A stretch of 44,819 nt of DNA from JBEVJC01 sp040510375. Its GTDB lineage: Bacteria; Bacteroidota; Bacteroidia; Chitinophagales; Chitinophagaceae. Where the stretch lies: assembly GCA_040510375.1 (NCBI GenBank), contig JBEVJC010000035.1, forward strand, positions 1 through 44,819. Reading direction: 5' to 3'. Each line of letters begins with the position of its first letter. Positions within the stretch are counted from its first letter, which is position 1. Positions 24,062 to 32,578 of the stretch are shown in pieces. The notes below the pieces were generated by a model that saw nothing but the letters and a program-made list of their open reading frames with translations, ran no database searches and was not told the origin of the DNA. The position numbers were made by a program, and so were the translations under genes.

Positions 24062-25462
24062 TCAGAATGCTTTTTTCGGAGGATCTTCTGTTATCTGCAC
24101 TTCGGTAACCGGTCCGTATTTTTCCGCGATCTTTTTGATATCGCCCGATTTGCCCACTAATACAAACTGGAGTTTGTCTTTCGGGAAATAAGTGGAAATA
24201 ATCTGTTTTGCTTTTTCAAGCGTGAGGCCATCCACGTTTTTCTGGAAATTATTGATCAGTGATTCATCAAAGCCATACCAGTACATATCGGTGAGAAGCG
24301 CCGCAAGCTGGCCACTTGTTTCGTAGTCGGGAGGGAACTGACCCTTCACGTAATTTTTGGCGGACTGTAATGCTTTTTCATCAATGCCATCGTTGGTGAG
24401 TTTTTTAAGAACCTCCAACGACTTATCGATGGCCGCTTCTGTGGTATTGGCAGCGGTGAAGGTGGAGATGAGGAAGGAGCCTCCGTTTCGCAACGCATTG
24501 AACCGGCTGCTGGCACCATAGGTTAGTCCGCTGTTAACCCGCAGCTCATCATTCAACATCGAAGTGAACCGGCCGCCAAACAATGTATTGATCACATCTA
24601 TTGAAACAAAATCAGGATTGTTGCGGCTGATGCCCGGAGCACCGATCATGAACGTGGTTTCTTTGGCATCATCCTTATTGATCAATAATACCCTGTTGGT
24701 TGTCGGCTTCACCAGCTCTTTTGCAGCCAGGTTATCAGCGGGCGCGCTGCTTTTTTCCCATTTGCTGAAGAGACCCGTGATATAGTTCTTCATTTGTTTG
24801 CTGTCAAAATCACCCACTATCGAAATAGCAGAACCATTGGGATGGTAGTTTTTTTTAAAGAATGACTGTACATCTGCCACCGACATGGCCGTAACGCTGG
24901 AGATGGTACCACCTACAATATTTCCATACACATGCTCACCATAAAGGAATTTATCGAAGTTGCCTGCAATTACAGACCGGGGACTTTCCTTGGCCTGTGA
25001 AAGGCGGACCAGGATCCGTTGTTTCTCTTTTGAAAATTCAGAGGAATCAAAAGTGGGGGAGGTGAGCAGTTCATAAATCATGGGCATTACCAGGTCGCGG
25101 TCTTTTGCTGCAAAACCGGCAACGAGTCGGGCAGATTCCTTTGTCCCGTAAGTCTCTACCGATGCCGCTACATAATCCAGTTCGCTGTCGAGCCTGGACT
25201 TTGGATAATTCTTTGTACCATGTTTCAAAGCCACTGCGGTAAAAGAAGCCAGTCCGGCCTTATCACCATCATTTATAGCGCCGGCAGGTACTATTGCAGA
25301 CACATTGATCATGGGAACATCATGTTGTTCCATCAGGTAAACGGTAAGTCCGTTTTTCAGGACGAACTTCTGGTAAGCGGGCAGTTTGTATTCCTGCGAC
25401 CAGCTGTTGCTGACCAGCATTACGGTCAGGGCCGTTAAAATGTATTTTATAAATTGACGCAT
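24062..25462 (-). CDS. M16-family protein lacking the zinc-binding motif
   Basis: The 466-residue protein has an N-terminal signal peptide (YILTALTVMLVSNSWSQ) and two M16 domains (PF00675 followed by PF05193; the latter at NYHPNGSAISIVGDF and the region after it). At the place where active M16 enzymes have HxxEH, this protein reads GLASFTAVALKHGT, so it should not bind zinc. It resembles the non-catalytic half of two-chain M16 peptidases. The catalytic partner is encoded 20 bp upstream, which supports a heterodimer in the periplasm. A role in clearing peptides from the periplasm is inference. Confidence 0.92.
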   Translation of the reverse strand: MRQFIKYILTALTVMLVSNSWSQEYKLPAYQKFVLKNGLTVYLMEQHDVPMINVSAIVPAGAINDGDKAGLASFTAVALKHGTKNYPKSRLDSELDYVAASVETYGTKESARLVAGFAAKDRDLVMPMIYELLTSPTFDSSEFSKEKQRILVRLSQAKESPRSVIAGNFDKFLYGEHVYGNIVGGTISSVTAMSVADVQSFFKKNYHPNGSAISIVGDFDSKQMKNYITGLFSKWEKSSAPADNLAAKELVKPTTNRVLLINKDDAKETTFMIGAPGISRNNPDFVSIDVINTLFGGRFTSMLNDELRVNSGLTYGASSRFNALRNGGSFLISTFTAANTTEAAIDKSLEVLKKLTNDGIDEKALQSAKNYVKGQFPPDYETSGQLAALLTDMYWYGFDESLINNFQKNVDGLTLEKAKQIISTYFPKDKLQFVLVGKSGDIKKIAEKYGPVTEVQITEDPPKKAF

Positions 25463-25482
25463 GATAGTAATATAAATGGTTA

Positions 25483-26793
25483 TTAGTCGACGTTTGATTT
25501 CAATGTACCGACGGTGCGGTTGCTTTTGATAAGGTAGGTATTCGCCACCCGTTTCAGGTCATCAGCGGTTACCTGGTTATATCTTGCCGGGGCTTCAAAC
25601 ATTTTTTTATAATCGCCGAAGAACAGTTCATATGTACCCAGACTATTTGATTTGCCGTTGATTGTTTGCACCTGTTCGTAAAAACTGATCAGCTTGCCGT
25701 TTTTGACTTTTTCCAGTTCACGTGTTGTTACCCCGTCTTTTTTAATTTTTTCGAGTTCTGCGTAAATCGCTGCTTCCATAACTCCGGCATCAATGTTCTT
25801 GTTGGTAATACCGGCAATCCAGAAAATTGTCGGATCGAAACTCTCATCATACATCGTAAAAACCGTGGTGGCCAGTTGCAACGAATCGATCAGTGAAGAA
25901 TAAAGCCTGGATGATTTTCCCGCACTCAGCACATCACTTAATAAACGAAGTGCATAATAATCTTCGCTTTTTGCGGCGGGTGCATGGTAAGCCACCATCA
26001 GATATGGAGTAGCAACATCTTTTTTCAATTCAATCCGGCGTTCGCCCACCTGTGGTGGTTCCACTTCGAAAACGACAGGAGGAGCGGGTTGTGCGGGAAT
26101 GGGGGCGAGGTATTTTTCGGCCAGTTGTTTCACCTGCTCCAGCTTTATTGCACCGGATACCACCACTACACAATTATTCGGTGCGTAATAAGTCTTGAAA
26201 TAACGCTCCAGGTCGGCCTGTTTCCAGTTTTTCATGTCCTCCTCGTAACCAATCACCGGCCAGTGATACGGATGCTCCTGGAAGGCGATGCCCTGAACCG
26301 ACTGCATCAGCAGGTTCCAGGGAGAATTTTCCAGTCCGGTACTTCTTTCCGACAGCACCACACCCCGTTCACTTTCTACCATTTTCGGGTCGATACTCAG
26401 GGTAGCGATACGGTCGGCTTCCAGGTCAAACATTGTCTCTGCGGCGCTGGAGGGAAACCAGTCAGTATAGACGGTTACGTCCTCACGGGTATAGGCATTA
26501 TTTGCACCACCATTGAATTCCATGTGGCGGTCAAATTCCTTGGGTCCGAACTTTTTGGCACCATTGAACATCATATGTTCAAAAAAATGCGACAAGCCGG
26601 TGATTCCCTGGTATTCGTTCCTTGACCCAACTTTGTAAAAGAGGTACATATTTGCATTGGGGATCGAAAAATCTTCCACCACCAGGAATTTCATTCCATT
26701 GGCCAGGGTGAAGGTCTTTACATCTTCCTGTTTCATCTGGGAAAAAACGCCAAATGCTTGCAGGAGCAGCAACGGCAAGAGTAATTTCTTCAT
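25483..26793 (-). CDS. M16-family zinc metallopeptidase (catalytic subunit)
   Basis: The 436-residue protein has a signal peptide (MKKLLLPLLLLQAFGVFSQ) and a complete zinc motif HFFEH at residues 69-73 (GLSHFFEHMMFNGAKKFG). The additional zinc Glu lies downstream in the LEADRIATL region. A second M16 domain follows (YYAPNNCVVVVSGA onwards). It is the likely catalytic half of a heterodimeric peptidase with the next gene, which lacks the motif. It is the first gene of the four-gene operon. Substrate specificity cannot be predicted. Confidence 0.95.
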   Translation of the reverse strand: MKKLLLPLLLLQAFGVFSQMKQEDVKTFTLANGMKFLVVEDFSIPNANMYLFYKVGSRNEYQGITGLSHFFEHMMFNGAKKFGPKEFDRHMEFNGGANNAYTREDVTVYTDWFPSSAAETMFDLEADRIATLSIDPKMVESERGVVLSERSTGLENSPWNLLMQSVQGIAFQEHPYHWPVIGYEEDMKNWKQADLERYFKTYYAPNNCVVVVSGAIKLEQVKQLAEKYLAPIPAQPAPPVVFEVEPPQVGERRIELKKDVATPYLMVAYHAPAAKSEDYYALRLLSDVLSAGKSSRLYSSLIDSLQLATTVFTMYDESFDPTIFWIAGITNKNIDAGVMEAAIYAELEKIKKDGVTTRELEKVKNGKLISFYEQVQTINGKSNSLGTYELFFGDYKKMFEAPARYNQVTADDLKRVANTYLIKSNRTVGTLKSNVD

Positions 26794-26885
26794 AAATAGT
26801 CAGTTGAGATTGGAAAACGAATCTAATTAAAAGAGGCGGACTAATTTTCGGCCCCGTAAAATTTTGTAGTTTTTATGGTTATGAT

Positions 26886-26916
26886 TTTGAGTGAATCAGA
26901 ATTTCCTTTACTTTTG
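26886..26916 (+). promoter_or_regulatory. Bacteroidota-type promoter of tRNA-Arg
   Basis: TTTG (26886-26889), 19 bases, then TACTTTTG (26909-26916) is an exact consensus match, ending 9 bases before the tRNA. Confidence 0.82.
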
Positions 26917-26925
26917 CCGTCCGCT

Positions 26926-26999
26926 GGCTGCGTAGCTCAATTGAATAGAGCATCTGACTACGGATCAGAAGGTTATAGGTTTGAATCCTATCGCGGTCA
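26926..26999 (+). tRNA. tRNA-Arg (anticodon ACG)
   Basis: The 74-nt cloverleaf has acceptor GGCTGCG with CGCGGTC and discriminator A. The D arm contains AGCTCAATTGAATAGAGC. The anticodon arm is TCTGA-CTACGGA-TCAGA, giving anticodon ACG (read as ICG after deamination). The T arm has GGTTTGAATCC. CCA is not encoded. Confidence 0.95.
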
Positions 27000-27018
27000 C
27001 TAATTTTAAAGTTGTTGT

Positions 27019-27055
27019 AAAGGGTTGGTTCATAAAATGAATCGGCCCTTTTTGC
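27019..27055 (+). terminator. Terminator of tRNA-Arg
   Basis: A 15-bp stem that includes three G-U pairs (AAAGGGTTGGTTCAT with ATGAATCGGCCCTTT, loop AAA) is followed by T residues. Confidence 0.75.
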
Positions 27056-27130
27056 GTTATGGTAAAGATTTTCATCAATTAAACCTTCTGATGAAGGAGA
27101 TGTCTTATCAGCCAACTAAAACTCATACCC

Positions 27131-28204
27131 ATGAATTACATGAAATTTATTTTATTAATTGTCCTGCCGGCAGTATTGGGGTGCAGCAAAAATGACAGTG
27201 ACACCCAACCAGGGCAGGACGACTCCATGTATTTTCCTTCAAAAACTGATACCGCCTGGGAAAGAAGATCTCTTTCCGGAATGGGATGGAATGAAGGTGC
27301 AGTTGACTCTCTTAAAGATTATCTGATCCAGAAAAATACGAAATCGTTTATGATACTTGTAAACGGCAGAATTGTAATGGAAGAGTATTTCAGCGGGCAT
27401 ACATCCACTTCTTCCTGGCCGTGGAACAGTGCCGGAAAAACATTGGTAGCAACTACAACTGGAATTGCCCAGCAGGAAGGATTGCTGGATATTAACAATA
27501 AGGTATCTCAGTATATAGGCACGGGCTGGACCAGTGAGCCAATAGAAAAGGAAAATTTAATAACATCGAAACACCTGCTTACTATGACATCGGGTATTGA
27601 CGATGTTAGTCAACTGGTAATACCGGAGAATTTAATTTACCTCGCTGATGCAGGTACAAGATGGTCCTACAATAATGTTTTTCAAAAATTAATGGATGTG
27701 GTTGGGGCGGCAAGTAACCAGGAATTCGAATCCTACTTCAACTCCAGGTTGAAAAATAAAATAGGCATGGATGGCAGCTGGAATAACGGGATTATATTCA
27801 AGATATACCATAGTAGTACACGGAGCATGGCCAGATTTGGAATACTGGCATTAAACAAGGGGAAATGGGAAAACGAGCAAATTATTAATGAATCATTTTT
27901 TACAACAAGCATCAGTTCGTCACAAAATATAAATCCTTCTTACGGGTATTTGTGGTGGTTGAATGGTAAAACAAGTTATATGATTCCCGGTGGCCAAAGG
28001 GTTTACCAGGGACATCTGGTGCCCAATGCCCCGGCAGATATGTACGCAGCAATGGGAGCGAGTGACCAGCGTATTTATGTGATTCCCGGTAAAAATATGG
28101 TGGTTGTAAGAATGGGAGATTCATCCGACCCGTCAAACCAGAGTTTTGCATTATCCGGCTTTGATGATGACCTCTGGGAAAAAATCAATGCAGTTATAGA
28201 TTAA
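27131..28204 (+). CDS. Beta-lactamase-fold serine hydrolase lipoprotein
   Basis: The 357-residue protein has a lipoprotein signal with lipobox-like VLGCS at Cys18, so it is probably anchored in the periplasm or outer membrane. The class C beta-lactamase/DD-peptidase fold (PF00144) is shown by the SxxK motif SAGK at Ser100-Lys103, a Tyr motif in RWSYNNVFQKL, and SKHLLTMTSGID. The third box (usually HxG or KTG) is not clear in YAAMGASDQR. Members of the family act as esterases, peptidases or transpeptidases, so a specific substrate cannot be given. It stands just after the tRNA-Arg terminator. Confidence 0.88.
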   Translation: MNYMKFILLIVLPAVLGCSKNDSDTQPGQDDSMYFPSKTDTAWERRSLSGMGWNEGAVDSLKDYLIQKNTKSFMILVNGRIVMEEYFSGHTSTSSWPWNSAGKTLVATTTGIAQQEGLLDINNKVSQYIGTGWTSEPIEKENLITSKHLLTMTSGIDDVSQLVIPENLIYLADAGTRWSYNNVFQKLMDVVGAASNQEFESYFNSRLKNKIGMDGSWNNGIIFKIYHSSTRSMARFGILALNKGKWENEQIINESFFTTSISSSQNINPSYGYLWWLNGKTSYMIPGGQRVYQGHLVPNAPADMYAAMGASDQRIYVIPGKNMVVVRMGDSSDPSNQSFALSGFDDDLWEKINAVID

Positions 28205-28260
28205 GAATTAAGGTTATTTTACCGGGCAACCGTTTATTGCTGGTTGTGTTCATTCAGGGA

Positions 28261-28293
28261 GGGAATTGAGTATCTTCAGAATACTCAATTCCC
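28261..28293 (+). promoter_or_regulatory. Perfect 13-bp inverted repeat just before a start codon
   Basis: GGGAATTGAGTAT pairs with ATACTCAATTCCC across a 7-base loop. It ends 4 bases before the ATG at 28298, and a purine-rich CAGGGA lies on its 5' side. It has no T-run, so it is not a terminator. It could hide or present the ribosome-binding site, or serve as an operator. Confidence 0.55.
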
Positions 28294-28297
28294 ACAC

Positions 28298-29911
28298 ATG
28301 AACAAAGACCAATTGCTCAGAATTCTCCTGATTTTCGGGCCGCAACTGCTTGTTTTAAATGTGAGCCATGGCCAGTCAAAAGTATTCGCTGAGGACAAAT
28401 TGGTAAAAAAGGTTCTCGAATATTTTCCTGTAGAGCAATTGAGAGAGAACCGGTATCTGGAGACAAATGAATATGCCAGCGACCGGTCTGTTACTTATGA
28501 AGTAGTGAATCATATTTATACTACCAATATTTACAGCAAAACGGACCCTTCCAAAAACAGGAGCTTCCTGAAAAAAGAGTATAGTGTGGACCAGCGGGGT
28601 AAAACTCTTTTTAACCTGGCTGGAAAGGACCTGGGGCAACGTAAAACACAACTCCTGAGAACGCGTGAGTTTCTTCTTTCTTCAAGCCCTTATAACAAAG
28701 CAGACACCATACTATTCAGGGCATACCCAATTTATAAAACAGAGAAGGTAGTACTGGGTTATGATACTTATGAAGACCTGTACACTTATGAAACCTGGAC
28801 GGAAGAACACTATACATCGAGGGAAGTGGAAACCGGAAAGTTTGAATATTTGCCCATGATTATGGTGGCACGCGCAGGTAAAAGCAAGGTATGCCCGCTG
28901 CCAGGTGGAGCTGCAGCTATTCATGTACTTTGGAAAGACACTACCTGGACGGTGTTGAACAAAACCTACAAAAATGTATTGGTGAACGCCGTTTCCTATG
29001 TAAATAATGAACAGAAGGAAACCCGCGTGGTGATGAGCTTTTATGCGAAAAATATCGGCCTCATCAGGGAGGTCGATGATGATAAAATCCAGAACGTAAA
29101 AACCACCATTGATCTGATCCCTGCCGGATTTAATGTGAATGAGGAGGTGGGAAGGGTGCTGAAAAGCTGGCAGGACAGCCTGTTTTCCGGTAAGTATCGT
29201 CTTAGCGCGGACAGCAGATTACCCGATGATCTTCAGATTGATAAAAGTTTAGTGGGACTATGGAGTTATCCTTCTTACAATAATTGCCTTTATCAAATGG
29301 AATTTTTTGAAGACGGTCGGTGTATCGTGTTTAACTCCTGTCCTTCATTTGATAAAGAGAGGAAATATGTGAATTATTTCTGGCGGTCCGCGAATGGTTC
29401 CTTATACCTCTACCCGGTTAACAATCCGTATGAATTTCCAGGGGGCGATTATGATTATTCTTTTCAAACCAGGCAATACGTGAAAAGAAACAATAACTCC
29501 ACGGGAAAACCTGAGCTGATTATAGACGAAAAATTATTAATTGCTGTAAGCAACCAGTCTCCTTTTAAAGAAGATGCGTTAGCGCTACCTGTATTGAGTG
29601 GTATTCCCGACGAAACAATGGCCGGAAGTTACAGCTATAAAAGCCAGGGTACTACTTTCAACCTGAAGGGTGGCCTTTATACGTTCCATGCATCCGGAAC
29701 AGGTATCTTTAAAGACTCCGGACCATTTTCCCTTTCAGGAAAAAAGCTGAATTGGGGTATTGGAACCACCGGTAGTGGTAAAACAATTTGCATTCGAACG
29801 GAAGACCGGTCCAAAGAAGTGATTGCGTTAATTGCCAAATCCGGAGTGGACAAAAACGGAAACAAAGTGATTACGCTTACAGATGGCTCAACGTTTACTA
29901 AAGTTCAGTAA
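28298..29911 (+). CDS. Secreted protein of unknown function
   Basis: I start at the ATG at 28298 (MNKDQLLRILLIFGPQLLVL), which gives a signal peptide ending near VSHGQS; the GTG at 28244 lies before the hairpin and adds a non-signal stretch. The mature protein (about 510 residues) looks all-beta. A first half carries many Tyr/Thr strands (VTYEVVNHIYTTNIYSK, YDTYEDLYTYETWTEEHY), and a second half has repeats such as LVGLWSYPSYNNCLYQMEFFEDGRC and MAGSYSYKSQGTTFNLKGG. These recall small lipocalin-like domains with a GxW opening. I do not recognise a family. It lies 93 bp after the hydrolase gene on the same strand. Confidence 0.75.
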   Translation: MNKDQLLRILLIFGPQLLVLNVSHGQSKVFAEDKLVKKVLEYFPVEQLRENRYLETNEYASDRSVTYEVVNHIYTTNIYSKTDPSKNRSFLKKEYSVDQRGKTLFNLAGKDLGQRKTQLLRTREFLLSSSPYNKADTILFRAYPIYKTEKVVLGYDTYEDLYTYETWTEEHYTSREVETGKFEYLPMIMVARAGKSKVCPLPGGAAAIHVLWKDTTWTVLNKTYKNVLVNAVSYVNNEQKETRVVMSFYAKNIGLIREVDDDKIQNVKTTIDLIPAGFNVNEEVGRVLKSWQDSLFSGKYRLSADSRLPDDLQIDKSLVGLWSYPSYNNCLYQMEFFEDGRCIVFNSCPSFDKERKYVNYFWRSANGSLYLYPVNNPYEFPGGDYDYSFQTRQYVKRNNNSTGKPELIIDEKLLIAVSNQSPFKEDALALPVLSGIPDETMAGSYSYKSQGTTFNLKGGLYTFHASGTGIFKDSGPFSLSGKKLNWGIGTTGSGKTICIRTEDRSKEVIALIAKSGVDKNGNKVITLTDGSTFTKVQ

Positions 29912-29926
29912 TTACTAACCTGACAG

Positions 29927-30370
29927 CTATATCTCACCACCAGTCGTGATAGTAATGCTGCCATCGCTATTGAGCTGCACATGCAGCCTGATAAAACTTT
30001 TTACGGCACGGCCACCCTGAAGCATCGGCCTCCACACTTTCCCAGATTCAAAAAATCCTTGCCGGATAAAATCAGAAAATGCAGATCTTTCCCCATCTAT
30101 GAGTTCGATATCTGACAAGTCATTCAGCGGCATTTTGTCTACAAATGCTTTAAATGTAACAGTCGAATCGATAGACGACTGAGGTTTTCTTTTGGCGTAC
30201 TTTTTTTCAAGCGCCGTTGATAGTTCTTTAATGTCTCCGTTATACAGTGCAGCAGGTTTATGCGGTGTTATTGAATCCTCATGACTGACGGGATCAGGAA
30301 CATTTGTCTGGGCGTTGAGATTGGCGGTGATGTAAGACAGACCAAACATGATAAGAATTATTTTAAGCAT
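29927..30370 (-). CDS. Small secreted protein with TonB-C-like C-terminus
   Basis: The 147-residue protein has an N-terminal signal-like segment (LKIILIMFGLSYITANLNAQ) and a C-terminal part with FFESGKVWRPMLQGGRAVKSFIRLHVQLNSDGSI. This resembles the beta-alpha-beta TonB C-terminal domain (W-x-P, G-x-V, strands). Unlike energy-transducing TonB it lacks a Pro-rich spanning linker, so it may be a periplasmic domain-only protein. The function is unknown. It converges with the preceding gene, with only 15 bp between the stop codons. Confidence 0.7.
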   Translation of the reverse strand: MLKIILIMFGLSYITANLNAQTNVPDPVSHEDSITPHKPAALYNGDIKELSTALEKKYAKRKPQSSIDSTVTFKAFVDKMPLNDLSDIELIDGERSAFSDFIRQGFFESGKVWRPMLQGGRAVKSFIRLHVQLNSDGSITITTGGEI

Positions 30371-30502
30371 AGCGAATGGTTTTTAAAATAATAAGTAGGA
30401 ATTCTCAATTCAGATTAGCAGAAGCCCCTAAAAACCTACATCGTTAGATATTATTGCCAAATATCTATATATTTAAAAATAATACACCTTATCTGTTTAA
30501 TT

Positions 30503-31573
30503 ATGATAGTTTTCAGACTACTGCTTACCCTCGCCACCATCTGGGCATTTCCATGTATTGCACAGAAATTATCTGCTCCGGTCATTACTTTTACACGTTT
30601 TCCAGAAGAAAGTATTATGGAGGAGCAAAAGTTTTTCAGGCCAGAGGGCTCAGATCCTGATGGGCTATTGCTATTTGAAGACAGTATACTTTTAATAAGA
30701 AACAGAGCTGGCGGCGATAGCCACTTCAATATTTGGAGTATTAGGCAGAAAAAAAATCTGGGACCACTACTACTTCCCGGACGCGAAAAAAATCAGTCTC
30801 TTGGTTTCATGTCTTATGGAATTTATAAAAACAAGCTTTGGGTGAATGATATCATGAAGAACGATATTCTTCACTTAAACATCGATGATGTCCGGCAGGA
30901 AAAAGAATCAAGTGCATATCCGGTGCCCACAACTTATTATTGGATGCAAATGCAGAATGATAGCATTGTCGCAATGTCCGGTGACTATGATAGTAATTAT
31001 AAAGTGTCACTATTTAATATTTATTCAGGTAAAGTAATAAACCAGCTGATTCCATATAGTTCCGGTAACGGAACTACGATACCGAGGGAACAGAAATCTG
31101 CTTATGAGTCCAGTTTGTTTATGAAGCCATCCGGTGAAAAATGCGTACAAGCTTGCAGGTACGCCGACCAGATTGAAATAATGGATTTAAATTACCAGTT
31201 ATCCAAAATTGTGAAGGGTCCTGAAGGGTTTGAGCCCGATGTGATGGTGGTTACCGATATCACTGGCAAGGAGGTAAGTACACGTAATGATGATACCCGC
31301 TTCGCGTTTGTACGGGGCAAAACCACCAATGAATATATTTATCTCTTGTACTCGGGTCATAACCATATGTCAGAACACCGCGACTTGGGGAGCTATCTAT
31401 ACATCTACGACTGGGAAGGAAAACCAGTTAAAAAATTAAAATTTACCAGCGACGTCACGGATTTTGCGGTAACCAACGATAACAAAACTATTTATGCCTA
31501 TCACCCCGACTCCAGGTTTATAATGAAGTCAACAGTTGTTACGGCTGTTTCAGGGGCTGGAAGAGAGAACTGA
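30503..31573 (+). CDS. BF3164-like secreted six-bladed propeller protein
   Basis: The 356-residue protein has a signal peptide (IVFRLLLTLATIWAFPCIAQ) and strand-loop repeats fitting a beta-propeller (GDPDGLLLFEDSILLIRNRA-like, HFNIWSIRQKKNLG, LWVNDIMKNDILHLNIDDV, KVSLFNIYSGKVINQLIPYS). The C-terminus has LYIYDWEGKPVKKLKF and DFAVTNDNKTIYAY. These are the marks of the BF3164/6-bladed-propeller lipoproteins and secreted proteins common in Bacteroidota. No lipobox is present. Their ligands are generally unknown. It is monocistronic. Confidence 0.75.
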   Translation: MIVFRLLLTLATIWAFPCIAQKLSAPVITFTRFPEESIMEEQKFFRPEGSDPDGLLLFEDSILLIRNRAGGDSHFNIWSIRQKKNLGPLLLPGREKNQSLGFMSYGIYKNKLWVNDIMKNDILHLNIDDVRQEKESSAYPVPTTYYWMQMQNDSIVAMSGDYDSNYKVSLFNIYSGKVINQLIPYSSGNGTTIPREQKSAYESSLFMKPSGEKCVQACRYADQIEIMDLNYQLSKIVKGPEGFEPDVMVVTDITGKEVSTRNDDTRFAFVRGKTTNEYIYLLYSGHNHMSEHRDLGSYLYIYDWEGKPVKKLKFTSDVTDFAVTNDNKTIYAYHPDSRFIMKSTVVTAVSGAGREN

Positions 31574-31591
31574 CCGGAAAGAATAAAAAGT

Positions 31592-32089
31592 TCATTTTCC
31601 GGATAAAGTTGCCAACAGACCGTCAAGGCTATTCAATGTCATTGTAAATCCTTCCTTGAAGCCCATTTCAATCATCTTCTCCATGCGTTCGAGGGATTCA
31701 TTATAAATAGTAACACTCACCTTTGTCCTTCCGTTTTCTTCGCTGAAACTCAGATCCCAGTCAGAACCCGGCAGATCAGGGTTTTCATCTTTATCTGCAA
31801 AAGCATTTAAATATTTGAAATTGGTTTTCGGGCTGATCGAGGTATACTTCTGGATTGCCCAATGCTCCTGTCCTTCGGGGCTTACCATCGCATAAAATCT
31901 TCGTCCGCCAACTTCAAAATTCATAACCTTTGTTTTTGAAGCCCAGGGTTTGGGTGCCCACCATTGATCAAGGATTTCCTGTTTTGTAAAAGCATCCCAT
32001 ACCAGCGCAAGATCGGCATCAAATTCCCTGTTTATATAAGCAGTTTTTTTTGATTTGTCCAACGTAAAATCAAATAGTAAGTCGTTCAT
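31592..32089 (-). CDS. SRPBCC/AHSA1-domain protein
   Basis: The 165-residue protein of the START-like AHSA1 family has INREFDADLALVWDAFTKQEILDQWWAPKPW near the N-terminus and GSDWDLSFSEENGRTKVSVTI later. This fold holds a hydrophobic pocket, but no ligand is evident. The start overlaps the stop of the ArsR-type gene (ATGA), so the two are translationally coupled. An ArsR-family regulator followed by an AHSA1 protein is a frequent gene pair in Bacteroidota and others; the protein may be the regulated output. Confidence 0.9.
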   Translation of the reverse strand: MNDLLFDFTLDKSKKTAYINREFDADLALVWDAFTKQEILDQWWAPKPWASKTKVMNFEVGGRRFYAMVSPEGQEHWAIQKYTSISPKTNFKYLNAFADKDENPDLPGSDWDLSFSEENGRTKVSVTIYNESLERMEKMIEMGFKEGFTMTLNSLDGLLATLSGK

Positions 32090-32406
32090 TTTTTTTGTTT
32101 TTTTATTGTTGATAATACTTTGTCCAATTGATTGAAGCGGGTTTCCCAGATTTTCCTGAATTGGTCAATCCATTTATCTATCTCTTTCATTTTTTCAATT
32201 TCAAGTGAATAGAAAATTTCCCTGCCTTTTTGTTCCTGTTTCACCAACTGGCATTCGGTGAGTATGCGAAGGTGTTTAGAAACTGATTGCCGTGTAGTAT
32301 TGAAATTGTCGGCAATAGCATTTGGTGTCATTGCCTGCATGGCAATTAAGGTAATAATTGCCCTTCTTGTGGGGTCAGCGATAGCCTGGAAAATGTCACG
32401 TCTCAT
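32086..32406 (-). CDS. ArsR-family winged-helix regulator
   Basis: I start at the ATG at 32406 (MRRDIFQAIADPTRRAIITLI), as the longer frame to 32469 adds 21 residues with no family match. The 106-residue protein has the standard winged helix: AIADPTRRAII, MTPNAIADNFNTTRQSVSKHLRILTECQLV, EQKGREIFYSLE. It lacks the ELCVCDL metal motif of classical ArsR, so it probably senses something else or acts through its partner. It overlaps the SRPBCC gene by 4 bases. Confidence 0.9.
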   Translation of the reverse strand: MRRDIFQAIADPTRRAIITLIAMQAMTPNAIADNFNTTRQSVSKHLRILTECQLVKQEQKGREIFYSLEIEKMKEIDKWIDQFRKIWETRFNQLDKVLSTIKKQKK

Positions 32407-32538
32407 ATCGATTGATTTTATGCGAAACCATTTGGCTGCAAATATAAGAGCAACTATTCGGTTTCGCAAAATATTTTTTGAAACTGTGGTGGGTACAAGG
32501 AGTTGCCGTATATCGTTTATACAAGGAGATGAGCCTGG

Positions 32539-32570
32539 TTTGCACGATGTTTAAACTCGACCTATCTTGC
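32539..32570 (+). promoter_or_regulatory. Possible promoter of the ABC ATPase and the following gene block
   Basis: TTTG (32539-32542), 20 bases, then TATCTTGC (32563-32570) is close to the Bacteroidota consensus. The ATG at 32579 follows after only 8 bases, so the leader would be very short. Confidence 0.45.
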
Positions 32571-32578
32571 ATCCCAAT

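Noticed and set aside
26879..27115. Minus-strand open frame over tRNA-Arg
   Set aside because: It lies across the tRNA, its promoter and terminator, so it is an artefact of structured RNA sequence.
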